Shown here piece by piece: positions 8,873 through 17,740 of a stretch of DNA of 64,000 bases. The notes beneath the pieces are model-generated. The model was not told the DNA's origin. It saw only the letters and a program-made list of their open reading frames with translations, and did no database searches. Numbering within the stretch: position 1 is the first letter of the stretch; every line of letters begins with the position of its first letter. Position numbers and translations under genes: made by a program. Origin of the DNA: Naumannella halotolerans (GTDB lineage Bacteria; Actinomycetota; Actinomycetes; Propionibacteriales; Propionibacteriaceae); assembly GCF_004364645.1 (NCBI RefSeq), contig NZ_SOAW01000002.1, forward strand, positions 434,001 to 498,000, in the 5' to 3' direction.

Positions 8873-9838
8873 ATGGTGACCGGTACAGGGTCGGCAGGTC
8901 CCGGTACGGCGCCACGGCCTCGCCCGGTGCGCCGCCGATTGCCACCGGTCGCGCTCGACCAGCCGATCGGGCGGCTGCGTCGGGGGGCGGCCGACCCCAC
9001 CCATCGACGTACCGCTGCCGGCTGGTGGCGCGCGACCCGGACACCCCAGGGCCCGGTCCTGCTACGACTGGTCGGCGAGGGGACGCACACGCTGGTCGAG
9101 GCCTGGGGTGCGGGTGCGGAATGGGCAGTGGAGACCGCCGAGGAACTGCTGGGACTGCACGACGACCGGTCCGGCTTCCGTCCCGGCAGAGGCATCGTCG
9201 GTGAACTGCACCGGCGCCACCCGCAGCTGCGGATCGGTCGTACCAATGCCGTCACCGAGGCCCTGATCCCCAGCATCATCGAGCAGAAGGTGACCGGGAA
9301 GGAGGCCTTCGGTGCCTGGGCGCGGCTGATCCGCCGCTACGGCGAACCGGCCCCCGGTCCGGCCGGGTGGGCCGGTTCACCGGCGAGCGGTATGCGGCTG
9401 CAGCCGAGCCCGGAGCAGTGGACGCAGATCCCGAGTTGGGAGTGGCGGCGGTCGATGGTCGAGGACAAGCGGTCCGCGGCGGTGGTCCGGGTGGCCCGGC
9501 GGGCCGCGGCGCTCGAACGTACCCTCGATGCGGCCGATCCCGATACCGCCCTGCGCAGCCTGCCCGGGGTCGGCGCCTGGACCTCGGCGGAGGTACGGGC
9601 GGTCGCCCACGGGGACCCTGATGCCTGGTCGGTCGGGGACTACCACGTACCGCGGGAGATCGTGCATGCGCTGACCGGACAGGTGTGCCCGCGGGAGACC
9701 GCCGATGCCCGGGCCACCGAACTGCTGCAACCGTGGCTCGGGCATCGGCTGCGGGTGCAACTGCTGGTGATGGCCAGCGGGTTGCGTCCGGAGCGGCACG
9801 GGCCACGGCGATCGTTGCCGACCCACCTGCCGCGCTGA
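8873..9838 (+). CDS. DNA-3-methyladenine glycosylase, AlkA-type HhH-GPD superfamily
   Basis: 321-residue base-excision repair glycosylase that removes alkylated purines. The helix-hairpin-helix LPGVGAWTSAEVRAVAHGD is followed by the catalytic aspartate in WSVGDYH, as in AlkA. Upstream, IPSIIEQKVTGKEAFGAWARLIRRYG matches the conserved helical segment of the family. The N-terminal 100 residues are a poorly conserved beta-rich domain. The ATG at 8873 avoids overlap with the upstream gene; a GTG at 8837 is in frame but lies inside it. The 4-bp gap to the DUF3152 gene suggests cotranscription. Confidence 0.88.
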   Translation: MVTGTGSAGPGTAPRPRPVRRRLPPVALDQPIGRLRRGAADPTHRRTAAGWWRATRTPQGPVLLRLVGEGTHTLVEAWGAGAEWAVETAEELLGLHDDRSGFRPGRGIVGELHRRHPQLRIGRTNAVTEALIPSIIEQKVTGKEAFGAWARLIRRYGEPAPGPAGWAGSPASGMRLQPSPEQWTQIPSWEWRRSMVEDKRSAAVVRVARRAAALERTLDAADPDTALRSLPGVGAWTSAEVRAVAHGDPDAWSVGDYHVPREIVHALTGQVCPRETADARATELLQPWLGHRLRVQLLVMASGLRPERHGPRRSLPTHLPR

Positions 9839-10058
9839 TCGTCGCCTGCTTGCGGGCGGTCCTGCCGGGCCGATCGACCCGGGCGGATCGGCGCGGGCGG
9901 ATCGGCGCGGCTGTCCGGGAATGCCGCTGTCCGGGCCCGGGTTGTTGTAGCTGTGGCTGTCGCCCGCGCGGTCGTCCGATGACAGACTGCACGCGACAGC
10001 CTGCGATCGCCGGATTGGGGGATCGTGACGAGCCGGTGACCGAGCAGTGGGAGTGCGG

Positions 10059-11891
10059 ATGATCAGGGCGAAGAGCTGGGGACAGGCGCTGATCGACCGG
10101 CTGCGCACCGAGTCGGGCAGTGCGCTGCTGCTGATCGCCGTCGCCACGGTGGCCATGATCTGGGCGAACTCGCCGTGGTCGGAGTCCTACACCGGACTGT
10201 TCGAGACCCACGCGGCGGTCAGCTTCGGCAGTTTCGCGATCGACCTCAGCCTGCACCACTGGGTGAACGACGGCCTGATGGTGATCTTCTTCTTCCTGAT
10301 CGGCCTGGAGGTACGCCAGGAGTTCGCCGTCGGCTCCCTGCGCGATCGCCGCCGGGCGCTCGTACCGTTGCTCGCCGGACTGGTCGGGGTGGCGTTGCCG
10401 GCCGGGATCTTCCTGTTGATCGCCGGCCGTACCGATCCGAGCGGCTGGGGCATCGTGATCGGCACCGACACCGCCTTCCTGTTGGGGGCACTGGCCCTGG
10501 TCGGGCCGAAGTTGTCGAGTCAGTTGCGGGTCTTCCTGCTCACTCTGACGGTGGTCGATGACTTCCTGGCGGTGGCGATCATCGGCATCTTCTACACCGA
10601 GAACCTGCGGGTGGCACCGCTGCTGCTGGCCGCGGTCTGCCTGCTGTTGTTGTTCTGGCTCGGCCGCGCCCAGCAGTGGCGCAGCGGACCGTACGTCTTC
10701 GTCATCGTTGTCCTGTGGGCAGCCACCCTGCTGTCGGGTGTCCACCCCTCGCTGGCCGGGATGGCGGCCGGTCTGTTGGTTCCCGCAGCGGCCACCGAAC
10801 GCGGCCGGGTGGTCGATGCGAAGAACCTCTTCCGCGACTACTGGCAATCACCGGGAGCCGGTGCCGCCCGGCAGGTCCAGCGGGGACTGGCACGTTCGAT
10901 CTCGGTGAACCAGCGCCTGCACGAGGTGTTGCGCGGCCCGGTGTCGATGGTGATCGTGCCGATCTTCGCCCTGGCCAATGCCGGTGTCGATCTTCGCGGC
11001 GGTGTGCTCGGTGATGCCCTCACCTCACCGATCACCTGGGGCGTCGTCGCCGGTCTGGTGATTGGCAAGTTCGTCGGCATCAGCCTGGGAACCTGGCTGG
11101 CGGTCCGGCTCGGTCTCGGCAGCCTGCCGCAGGGGGTCGGACCGGGCAGTGTCGCCGGTGGCGCAGCCCTGTCGGGGATCGGCTTCACCATGTCGCTGTT
11201 GATCATCTCGTTGTCCCTGGAGGGTGAGCTGGCCGATCAGGCGACGGTGGGGGTGCTGCTGGCGATGGGACTGTCCTGGACCCTGGGTTGGCTGGTCTTC
11301 CGGATCGCCCGGGACAAGCTGGGCGAGACCGATGCCGACCTGCCGTCGGTGCTCACCCCCGCCTTCGACCCCGAACTCGATCACTCCCGGGGCTCGGCCG
11401 ACGCCAGCCACATCCTGGTCGAGTACCTGGACTTCGAGTGTCCCTTCTGTGCCCGCTCGACGGGGATGTGGAACGATCTGCGACAGCACTTCGGCGACGA
11501 CATCCGCTACGTCGTCCGGCATCTGCCATTGGACGACTACCACCCGCGGGCCCGGGCGGCGGCGCTGGTCTCGGAGGCAGCAGCCGATCAGGGCAAGTTC
11601 TGGCAGATGCACGACCTGCTGTTCGCCAATCAGGCGCATCTGAGCGACGAGGACCTGTGGTCCTATGCCGAGCAACTCGGCCTGGACCTGGAGCGGTTCG
11701 CCGCCGACCTCGCCTCGGGCAGGCTGGAGCAGCGACTGGCCCGCCACGAGGAGAGTGCCAATGCCAGCGGCGCGATGGGGACCCCCACCTTCTACGTCAA
11801 CGGTCACCGGCACCGTGGCAGCCACGACGCCCGGTCCATGATCGCCGACCTGGAATCGGGCGATGGTGAACCGGGGCGCCGTCGTTCCTGA
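10059..11891 (+). CDS. nhaA: NhaA Na+/H+ antiporter fused to a C-terminal DsbA-like thioredoxin domain
   Basis: 610 residues. Residues 1 to about 420 form an NhaA antiporter, exporting Na+ for H+ in pH and salt homeostasis. The essential aspartates are visible in GTDTAFLLGAL (equivalent to E. coli D133) and TVVDDFLAV (D163/D164). After a short linker comes a DsbA/thioredoxin-like domain with the CPFC redox motif at 461-464 (YLDFECPFCARS) and the cis-proline segment GAMGTPTFYVNGH. The ATG at 10059 has GGGAG at good spacing; a GTG at 10047 is in frame but less likely. NhaA-DsbA fusions occur in other actinobacteria. The role of the redox domain is not established. Confidence 0.92.
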   Translation: MIRAKSWGQALIDRLRTESGSALLLIAVATVAMIWANSPWSESYTGLFETHAAVSFGSFAIDLSLHHWVNDGLMVIFFFLIGLEVRQEFAVGSLRDRRRALVPLLAGLVGVALPAGIFLLIAGRTDPSGWGIVIGTDTAFLLGALALVGPKLSSQLRVFLLTLTVVDDFLAVAIIGIFYTENLRVAPLLLAAVCLLLLFWLGRAQQWRSGPYVFVIVVLWAATLLSGVHPSLAGMAAGLLVPAAATERGRVVDAKNLFRDYWQSPGAGAARQVQRGLARSISVNQRLHEVLRGPVSMVIVPIFALANAGVDLRGGVLGDALTSPITWGVVAGLVIGKFVGISLGTWLAVRLGLGSLPQGVGPGSVAGGAALSGIGFTMSLLIISLSLEGELADQATVGVLLAMGLSWTLGWLVFRIARDKLGETDADLPSVLTPAFDPELDHSRGSADASHILVEYLDFECPFCARSTGMWNDLRQHFGDDIRYVVRHLPLDDYHPRARAAALVSEAAADQGKFWQMHDLLFANQAHLSDEDLWSYAEQLGLDLERFAADLASGRLEQRLARHEESANASGAMGTPTFYVNGHRHRGSHDARSMIADLESGDGEPGRRRS

Positions 11892-12279
11892 GGGGAGGTC
11901 GCTCGCACCGCCGGTGCTGTGGCAGCAGACCGTTCGGTGCGCGGGCTGCCGAGTTGCTCCCGCAGCCCGGGCCGGCCAGGGGGTCTTTCATGTCTCGAGT
12001 GTCGGGTTGGCGTTGATGATCTTGCCTCGGCGGCCGACATGGTGTGCATGTGGCGCACACCGAAAGTGATCAACTGCCGGTCGGCTCGGATCTGACCGGC
12101 CGCGACGACCATGATCAAGTTCCGGCGAGCGTGGCCGATGTGGTTCTCACAGGCACCGGGGGAGCGCGACCCGCGCAGCCGAGCGCGCTCGACGATCACT
12201 AGGATCCATCACAGTCGCCGTCGATGGCGATCCGGGCGGGTCGCGAAGGAGCGCTCCGGCGGGTGATGAGGGAGGACTG
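11892..12279. other. Intergenic stretch, no gene recognised
   Basis: 388 bp between nhaA and the enoyl-CoA hydratase gene. A minus-strand open frame crosses it, but its product has no protein-like composition or recognisable domain and runs into the end of nhaA. The only clear element is a good ribosome binding site (GAGGGAGGA) just before 12280. Confidence 0.5.
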
Positions 12280-13056
12280 ATGACCGAACTGGTCGGACCT
12301 GAGCTGGTTCGCGGCGAGGTCCGCAACGGGGCAGCGTGGATCCTGCTGGATTCACCTGCCAACCGCAACGCCCTGTCCCGGCAGTTGATCAACGAACTGC
12401 AGGAGGCACTCACGTGGGCCGCGGACAGTGCTGAGGCGCGATACGTGGTGCTCGGCCACACCGGCAGCACCTTCTGCGCTGGCGCCGATCTGGCCGAGGC
12501 GAGCAGTGCGGATCGCAGCCGGCAACCGGCGGTGCTCCTGGGCCAGTTGCTGCGCGCACTCCTGGCCCACCCGAAACCGGTCGTGGCGGCAGTCGACGGG
12601 CATGTCCGGGCCGGTGGCATGGGGCTGGTCGGTGCCTGCGACCTGGCCGTGGCCACCGAGCGGGCCAGCTTCGGTCTCACCGAGGTACGGCTGGGGCTGG
12701 CGGCCTCGGTCATCTCGGTCGTCGTCGCACCCCGGTTGAGCGACCGCGACGCGGCCTGCTTGTTCCTGGGCGGCTCCGTCCAATCGGCTGAGCGGATGCG
12801 AGCAGTCGGCTTCCTGACCGCCGTCGTCGACGATCTGCAGGCCGGTGTCACCGAGCTCACCGCCGGGATCGTCAAAGGCTCCCCGCAGGGGCTGCGGGAG
12901 AGCAAACGGGTGCTGAACCAGCCGTTGCTGGCTGACTTCGATACACGGATGGACGGTCTGCTGCAGCTTTCGGCGGATCTCTTCGCCAGTGACGAAGCAC
13001 GTGAAGGCATGGCGGCGTTCCTCGACAAACGGGAACCGCGGTGGAACCGGGGATGA
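12280..13056 (+). CDS. Enoyl-CoA hydratase/isomerase (crotonase) family protein
   Basis: 258 residues, standard crotonase length. The oxyanion-hole segments are present (GSTFCAGADLAE and VRAGGMGLVGACDLAVA), as is the second catalytic glutamate in FGLTEVRLGL (E164 of rat hydratase). The first catalytic glutamate (E144) aligns with glycine in RAGGMGLVGACD. That pattern is frequent in actinobacterial crotonases, so the reaction may be isomerisation, a specialised hydration or something else. It has a strong ribosome binding site and appears monocistronic. It could act in fatty acid, isoprenoid or branched-chain amino acid breakdown. Confidence 0.87.
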   Translation: MTELVGPELVRGEVRNGAAWILLDSPANRNALSRQLINELQEALTWAADSAEARYVVLGHTGSTFCAGADLAEASSADRSRQPAVLLGQLLRALLAHPKPVVAAVDGHVRAGGMGLVGACDLAVATERASFGLTEVRLGLAASVISVVVAPRLSDRDAACLFLGGSVQSAERMRAVGFLTAVVDDLQAGVTELTAGIVKGSPQGLRESKRVLNQPLLADFDTRMDGLLQLSADLFASDEAREGMAAFLDKREPRWNRG

Positions 13057-13123
13057 CGCGGAGACATCCATAGGGTTGCGCGAGCGGCTGACAGCGCCGG
13101 CCACGGGGTCGGAACGGGCGAGC

Positions 13124-14545
13124 TCACTTGGGAGGGGCGGTCTCCGATCGGGTCGAATCCTCGGTCGGGGTGGTCGAACCGGGCAGCCGCAGAGTGAACT
13201 CGGCCCCGCCCTGGGCCGAGGCGGCTGCCCGTACCCAACCGCCGTGGCGGGCCACGGTCTGCGCCACGATCGACAGGCCCAGGCCGGTGCCGGGGGTGTT
13301 CCGCGCGGCATCGGCACGGTAGAACCGGTCGAAGACATGCGGCAGGTCCTCCTCGGCGATACCCGGCCCCTCGTCGGAGATCCGCAGCTGGTCGCCTTCG
13401 AGATAGACCCGGATGGTGCCGCCGGGCGGGGAGAACTTCACCGCGTTGTCCAGCAGGTTCGTCACCGCCCGCTCCAGGTTGTCCGGTTCCCCCATCAAGT
13501 ACAGCGGGTTCAGCTCGACATCAAAATGCAGACCCGGGCCGCGCCGGCGTACCCGCTGCAGGGCACTGCTGACCACGTCGCGCAGGTCGATCTGTTCCCG
13601 CGTCGGCTCCATCCGGTCCTCCCGGGCCAGCTGCACCAGGTCCTGGATCAAGGTGGTGAACTCGGCCAACTGGGCGGCGATGTCGCCGAGGATCTCCTCC
13701 CGGGCCTCGGGCGGCAGCATCTGCGACTTCTGGTCGGCGGCCAGCAACTCGATGTTGGTCCGCAGCGAGGTGAGGGGAGTACGCAGCTCGTGACCGGCAT
13801 CGGCGATCAGTCGTCGCTGCCGTGCCCGAGACGACGCCAGGGAGAACAACATGGCGTTGAACGAGCGGGTCAGCTGGGACAGCTCGTCGTCGCCGGTGAC
13901 CTCGATCGGATCCAGGCTGTCGGTCCGGGTGACCCGGGTGACCGCGGCCGACAGATCGCGCAGCGGCTGCAGCGAGGAACGCGCCACCAGGCCGCCGACG
14001 ATCGCCGCCGCAGCGGCCAGCAGGGCGCCGACCAGGATCACCACGATCAGCAGCACCCGCAGCACCTCGGTGGTGGGTTGCAGGGCACGCCCGATCACCA
14101 GGGCATAGGAATTACCGTTGCTGGTCATCGGCACGGCGACTATCCGGTACGGCGTACCGTCGGTCGCCTGCCCGGTACGGGCCGACGAGCCCTCCTGCAG
14201 ACGGGCGACCGCCAGTTCGTCGGCACCCACCTGCAGGGTCCGCTGGGCCCCCTCGACATAGGTCGGGCTCCGGTCGGAGCTGACCACCACCAGGGTGACG
14301 TTCACCGCGTTCAGGGCATCGGCGTTCAGACCGCCCATCGTGCTCAGGTCGGAGGAGATGGTCTCGCTGGTGGTGCTGGCCACCTGGGTGAGCTCGCCGT
14401 CGAGCTGGTCGTAGAGGACCAGCCGGGTGACGAAGAAGGCGGTCAGTCCGGCGATCCAGACACCGGCAGCCACCACGATGGTGGTCAGCCAGGTGATCCG
14501 TCGTGGAAGGGTCGGCCCGCCGAAGATGCGTCGCAGCAGGTGCAT
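13124..14545 (-). CDS. mprB: Sensor histidine kinase, MprB-like
   Basis: 473-residue membrane histidine kinase. It has a first helix (residues about 18-40), an extracytoplasmic sensor (about 40-165), a second helix, HAMP (ARSSLQPLRDLSAAV), HisKA with the phosphorylated histidine in DAGHELRTPLTSLRTN (about H250), and a HATPase_c domain with the N box (NLLDNAVKF) and G boxes (DEGPGIAEEDLPHVFDRF, GTGLGLSI). The closest recognised type is MprB of mycobacteria, which senses envelope stress and controls sigma-factor genes; the same role here is inference. It lies 13 bp after the response regulator gene on the same transcript. Confidence 0.88.
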   Translation of the reverse strand: MHLLRRIFGGPTLPRRITWLTTIVVAAGVWIAGLTAFFVTRLVLYDQLDGELTQVASTTSETISSDLSTMGGLNADALNAVNVTLVVVSSDRSPTYVEGAQRTLQVGADELAVARLQEGSSARTGQATDGTPYRIVAVPMTSNGNSYALVIGRALQPTTEVLRVLLIVVILVGALLAAAAAIVGGLVARSSLQPLRDLSAAVTRVTRTDSLDPIEVTGDDELSQLTRSFNAMLFSLASSRARQRRLIADAGHELRTPLTSLRTNIELLAADQKSQMLPPEAREEILGDIAAQLAEFTTLIQDLVQLAREDRMEPTREQIDLRDVVSSALQRVRRRGPGLHFDVELNPLYLMGEPDNLERAVTNLLDNAVKFSPPGGTIRVYLEGDQLRISDEGPGIAEEDLPHVFDRFYRADAARNTPGTGLGLSIVAQTVARHGGWVRAAASAQGGAEFTLRLPGSTTPTEDSTRSETAPPK

Positions 14546-14558
14546 CAGGCCATGACGA

Positions 14559-15251
14559 TCAGGGAGTGCCTTCGCGCAGCACGTATCCCACGCCCCGCAC
14601 GGTGTGGATCAGGCGTTCCTCGCCCTCGCTCTCGGTCTTCCGGCGCAGATAGCCGATGTAGACCTCGAGGGAGTTGGCCGTGGTCGGAAAGTCGAAACCC
14701 CAGACCTCGTTCAACAACCAGGAACGTTCCAGGACCCGGCGAGGGTGCCGCAGGAAGGTTTCCAGCAGGGCGAACTCGGTGCGGGTCAGGTTGATCGATC
14801 GCCCGGCCCGCTGGACCTCCCGGGTGTGCACATTCAGGCTCAGGTCGGAGAAGGAGAGGACCTCCTTGCTGTCCTCGGCCTCGTCGGTGCTGGCCGCCCG
14901 CCGTACCAGTGCCCGCAGCCGGGCCAGCAGTTCCTCCAGGCTGAACGGCTTGGCCATGTAGTCGTCACCGCCGGCGTCCAGACCGTCGACCCGGTCGTTC
15001 ACCGCGTCCCGCGCGGTCAGCACCAGGATCGGTACGTCGTTGCCCATCTGGCGCAGCATCCGGGTGGTCTCCAGGCCGTCCAGCCGCGGCATCATCACGT
15101 CCATGATCACCGCATCCGGACGGGCGGCCGACAGGTTCGCCAAGGCCTCCACCCCGTCGGCGGCGGTGATGACCTCATAGCCGTTGTACTGCAACGAGCG
15201 GGCCAGGGAATCACGTACCGCCTGGTCGTCGTCCACCACCAGAATCTGCAT
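14559..15251 (-). CDS. mprA: Response regulator, OmpR/PhoB family, MprA-like
   Basis: 230 residues. The receiver domain has the acidic pocket VVDDD and the phosphoacceptor in [12 protein letters not shown], and the switch Thr and Lys in LTARD and [11 protein letters not shown]. The winged-helix DNA-binding domain contains [16 protein letters not shown] and [12 protein letters not shown], ending GVGYVLREG. The start is the ATG giving MQILVVDDD; upstream in-frame sequence is not protein-like. It is the first gene of the operon with the kinase. MprA-type regulators bind direct repeats and often autoregulate; no operator was identified here. Confidence 0.9.
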   Translation of the reverse strand: MQILVVDDDQAVRDSLARSLQYNGYEVITAADGVEALANLSAARPDAVIMDVMMPRLDGLETTRMLRQMGNDVPILVLTARDAVNDRVDGLDAGGDDYMAKPFSLEELLARLRALVRRAASTDEAEDSKEVLSFSDLSLNVHTREVQRAGRSINLTRTEFALLETFLRHPRRVLERSWLLNEVWGFDFPTTANSLEVYIGYLRRKTESEGEERLIHTVRGVGYVLREGTP

Positions 15252-15390
15252 GGGCACAGTCTCGCATGAACGCGCAGGGGCACGGCTCAGGCGTCGCCGT
15301 CGGGCCGTCGTGGTGCAACCGTAGCTGTGGCGTACCGGCGGTAGATCGCCCGGGGCGAACCCACCGGAGGTCGCCCGGCGACGGACCACC

Positions 15391-15503
15391 GTAAACCGGC
15401 AGGGGAACCAGCCTTAACCCGGCAGGGGGAACCAGCCTTAGCCCGGCAGGGGGAACCAGCCTTAGCCCGGCAAGTGGGAACCAGCCGTAACCCGTCAGGG
15501 GCG
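15391..15503. repeat. Tandem repeat, 24-bp unit, about 4.5 copies
   Basis: Units begin with AACCAGCC at 15406, 15430, 15454 and 15479, preceded by a partial copy at 15391. The period is 24, 24 and 25 bp. The middle units are identical; the outer ones differ at a few positions. It lies about 140 bp upstream of the mprA start. Read on the minus strand the period is a multiple of three, but no gene is evident. Confidence 0.85.
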
Positions 15504-15528
15504 TGCTCAACGTGGGGTGCCGGAGGAA

Positions 15529-15637
15529 CCAAACAAACGTCACACTCGATCGTCGGTGACAGGGGCGGGACCGCGTCGGGGCTGGTATCGCTGTGGCGAG
15601 GTCGGGATCGAGTGTGACGTTTGTCTTGTTCTGCCGG
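15529..15637. repeat. Palindromic dispersed element, copy 1
   Basis: An element of about 107 bp bounded by long inverted arms: CAAACGTCACACTCGATC on the left and its complement GATCGAGTGTGACGTTTG on the right. The interior is highly similar to copy 2 (shared core GGGACCGCGTCGGG then GGCGAGGTCGGGATCGAG). It encodes no transposase. It resembles a miniature inverted-repeat or REP-like element. Confidence 0.85.
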
Positions 15638-15833
15638 TTCACTTGGCTGCAAGCCCGGGTAGACAGATCGCGGGGTGTGGGCCAATCCAAGGGTCACCGG
15701 GGCGGGCCGATTGTCCTGCTGTGACCTTGTCGTCCCGGTCCGCTGTCATGCCGAACCGGCGCTGGGCAGGCAGGTCGCGGGATGGGCGCCTGTGGTCGCC
15801 GGGAGCGGACCGACTGCAGATTGCCGGGGATGA

Positions 15834-15942
15834 ACCGAACGAGCGTCACACTCGATCGTCGATGTCAGGCGCGGGACCGCGTCGGGACTGGTGTCGCTGC
15901 GGCGAGGTCGGGATCGAGTGTGACGTTCGTCTTGTTCTGCCG
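15834..15942. repeat. Palindromic dispersed element, copy 2
   Basis: Same organisation and orientation as copy 1, 305 bp away. The arms carry matching substitutions (GAGCGTCACACTCGATC left, GATCGAGTGTGACGTTCG right). The interior differs from copy 1 at only a handful of positions. Confidence 0.85.
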
Positions 15943-16071
15943 ACTGCTGCGTCGGATGCGGGTCTTCCGGCGTGCCAGTCCGGCGGTGGTGACCTCGGCA
16001 CCGTCGTCCTGGCCGGCGGGTTCCAGTGCGGATGCCGGTGGCGGTCAGTCAGGGCGGCGCTGTGATCGCCT

Positions 16072-16125
16072 TGGCGTTGGTGGCGTTGGTGGCGTTGGTG
16101 GCGTTGGTGGCGTTGGTGGCGCTGG
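16072..16125. repeat. 9-bp tandem repeat, six units
   Basis: Six consecutive units of TGGCGTTGG, the last with one T-to-C change. It is a candidate variable-number locus, 34 bp beyond the stop of the DUF559 gene. Confidence 0.9.
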
Positions 16126-16158
16126 TGCGTCACAGTGAGGTTGGAGCGTCGCAGTGAG

Positions 16159-17031
16159 TCAGTCGGCCAGGGCTGTCCGGATCTGGTCGATGACCAGTGC
16201 GGGATGGTCCAGCAGCATGGCCCAGGTGAATCGCAGTACTCGCCATCCGGCGAGAATCAGTCGGTTCTGCCGCAGCCGGTCGCGTTCGAATGCATCCGCT
16301 GCGGTGTGGTGCTCGCGGCCGTCGATCTCGACCACCAACCGTTCGACCTCGAAGACGATGTCACCGAGCGCCACCATCGAATCGATCCGGATGGGAACGT
16401 TGGTGCGCCAACCGGTGATGCCACCGTCGCGGAGCAGGCGGTGTGCGAGCCGCTCTGCGGCGGACCACGGTTCATCCCGTGAGTCCCGTAGCACCAGCCG
16501 TCGCTGCTGCTGCCCGCGTCGACCGACCCCGTTCAGCACAACGGCCTCGAGCTCGGCCAGGGTCACCATCCTCCGCCGTAGGAGTTCATCGATCGCTGCG
16601 CCGCTGTCGTCGGAGGCCAGATCAACAGCCGTCACCACCGGAGAGGTGACGCGGACACGCAGCATCTGCCGCCCGAGTGCGAGATTGGCACCGAGAACGT
16701 GTTCGGGTTCGATGGAACGCCGCTGAACCAGCAGGCCCGCGGCCGGACGGTGCTGATGCGGAGAAGCGGCATGCACCAGCAGCGGCAACGGACGCTGGAG
16801 ATGGAGGGCGAGCGCAGTCGGTCCGGTCAGTACGGCGGCACCGTCGGTCTCACACAGTCCGATCGCCCGGGCCACATTCACCGGGACTCCGTCTGCCACC
16901 CACACACCCCGCATCACCTGGGTCAACTCCCCTCGCCGAGCAGCCCAGTGGACCATGTTGCGCAGTCGGGGAGAGCCGGCGGATCGGACGTACCCGATCC
17001 GCGAAAGGACCTCGGTGAGCTCGCGGTGCAT
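16159..17031 (-). CDS. DUF559 domain protein (Vsr/restriction-endonuclease-like fold)
   Basis: 290 residues. The C-terminal third is a DUF559 domain of the very-short-patch-repair/PD-(D/E)XK endonuclease superfamily: [32 protein letters not shown] gives the acidic and E-x-D elements, followed by [23 protein letters not shown]. The N-terminal part ([39 protein letters not shown]) matches the AbiEi-like/helix-turn-helix front end common in actinobacterial DUF559 proteins. Such genes are numerous, poorly characterised and often in variable regions. The ATG at 17031 gives [13 protein letters not shown]; the longer frame would run through the lpd fragment. It sits between repeat arrays. Confidence 0.8.
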   Translation of the reverse strand: MHRELTEVLSRIGYVRSAGSPRLRNMVHWAARRGELTQVMRGVWVADGVPVNVARAIGLCETDGAAVLTGPTALALHLQRPLPLLVHAASPHQHRPAAGLLVQRRSIEPEHVLGANLALGRQMLRVRVTSPVVTAVDLASDDSGAAIDELLRRRMVTLAELEAVVLNGVGRRGQQQRRLVLRDSRDEPWSAAERLAHRLLRDGGITGWRTNVPIRIDSMVALGDIVFEVERLVVEIDGREHHTAADAFERDRLRQNRLILAGWRVLRFTWAMLLDHPALVIDQIRTALAD

Positions 17032-17146
17032 CACCCCATTGGAGGGAACTCGGCGGAGGATTCCGAGACCCCCTGTGGACAACCCCGTGGCAGTGGTTCT
17101 GCAAGGTGGATGCGCGCGGGCAGTTGCCGGACCGGTGGTCCCGGTC

Positions 17147-17305
17147 GGTTTCGTCAAGGTGGTGGCCGATGCCACCCACAACGAACTGCTCGGTGCGCAC
17201 ATGATCGGCCCCGAGGTGACCGAGTTGCTGCCGGAGCTGACCCTGGCCCAGCTGTGGGATCTGACCGCCGACGAGGTGGCCCGCAAACGCGCCTGGGGGT
17301 GCTGA
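17147..17305 (+). pseudogene. lpd: Fragment of dihydrolipoyl dehydrogenase (E3), C-terminal dimerisation domain
   Basis: An open frame encodes [28 protein letters not shown] followed by [16 protein letters not shown], unmistakably the dimerisation domain of dihydrolipoamide dehydrogenase (residues about 370-420 of a full-length protein). The FAD and NAD domains and the redox CxxxxC are absent upstream. Downstream the family HAHPTLSE active-site segment is replaced by KRAWGC and a stop. It is therefore a decayed or rearranged remnant of about 138 bp. It lies 7 kb upstream of an E1-E2 operon that itself lacks E3. Confidence 0.8.
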
Positions 17306-17740
17306 TTCGGTGCATGCGGGGAAGTGGTCTGATGACGGGGTTACGAACGCATGCAGGCGCCGCCAGGGCCGCGGGCCAGCCACCCCCATCACCCGCCCCG
17401 CGATCAGCCGACGAGAACCCGGCCGGTTCGCCGCGGCGGCCGAGGGGGACTGGGGGCCCAGAACCCGCCACCCCATCACCCGCCCGACGACCAGCCGGAG
17501 CGCTGAATCTGCGACGGTGTTGCAGGCGAGGAGTTGCATGCGGAAGGCGGCGACGTTCCGTCGGCCGGCGAACTGTGGTGGCCTCGGGGCGCTGCCTGAG
17601 CGAGGGTCGCACTGAATCCCGGAGGTGGTGCAACGGGGCGACAAACTCGCCGCCGGACCCTATGCGCAGCAACCTGCCCCACGCAGGGGCGCCACCAACC
17701 GGGGGCCGGCCGGAATCGGCGAGGGCCGTGCGAGCGGGGA
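17306..17740. other. Intergenic stretch with a short imperfect direct repeat
   Basis: No gene is supported between the lpd fragment and the third palindromic element. A direct repeat of about 30 bp (CACCCCCATCACCCGCC at 17381 and CACCCCATCACCCGCC at 17469, each followed by a GA(T/C)CAGCCG segment) is the only structure noted. Confidence 0.5.

Larger units (their letters stand above)
15252..16158. other. Repeat-rich intergenic region
   Basis: About 900 bp without a convincing gene. It holds a 24-bp tandem repeat (15391-15503), two copies of a palindromic element (15529-15637, 15834-15942), and a 9-bp tandem repeat (16072-16125). A further imperfect duplication appears between the two palindromic copies, around 15659-15705 and 15767-15812. 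It separates the mprA start from the end of the DUF559 gene. Confidence 0.6.

Noticed and set aside
8837-8875. Earlier GTG start for the DNA glycosylase
   Set aside because: It lies inside the end of the DUF3152 gene and adds residues unlike the family. The ATG at 8873, four bases after that stop, is preferred.
11804-12199. Possible small gene on the minus strand between nhaA and the crotonase gene
   Set aside because: Overlaps the 3' end of nhaA, has a low-complexity Arg/Ser/Pro translation, no ribosome binding site and no recognisable family.
12989-14794. Plus-strand open frame of about 600 codons opposite the mprB gene
   Set aside because: Antisense shadow. The minus-strand product has every histidine kinase motif, while this one has none.
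15391-15503. CRISPR array
   Set aside because: The units abut without spacers of unrelated sequence, and no cas gene is present.
15211-15690. Minus-strand open frame of 159 codons containing repeated AGLRLVPP
   Set aside because: The repeat arises from the 24-bp DNA tandem repeat. The frame overlaps the mprA start and a palindromic element, and has no protein-like composition outside the repeat.
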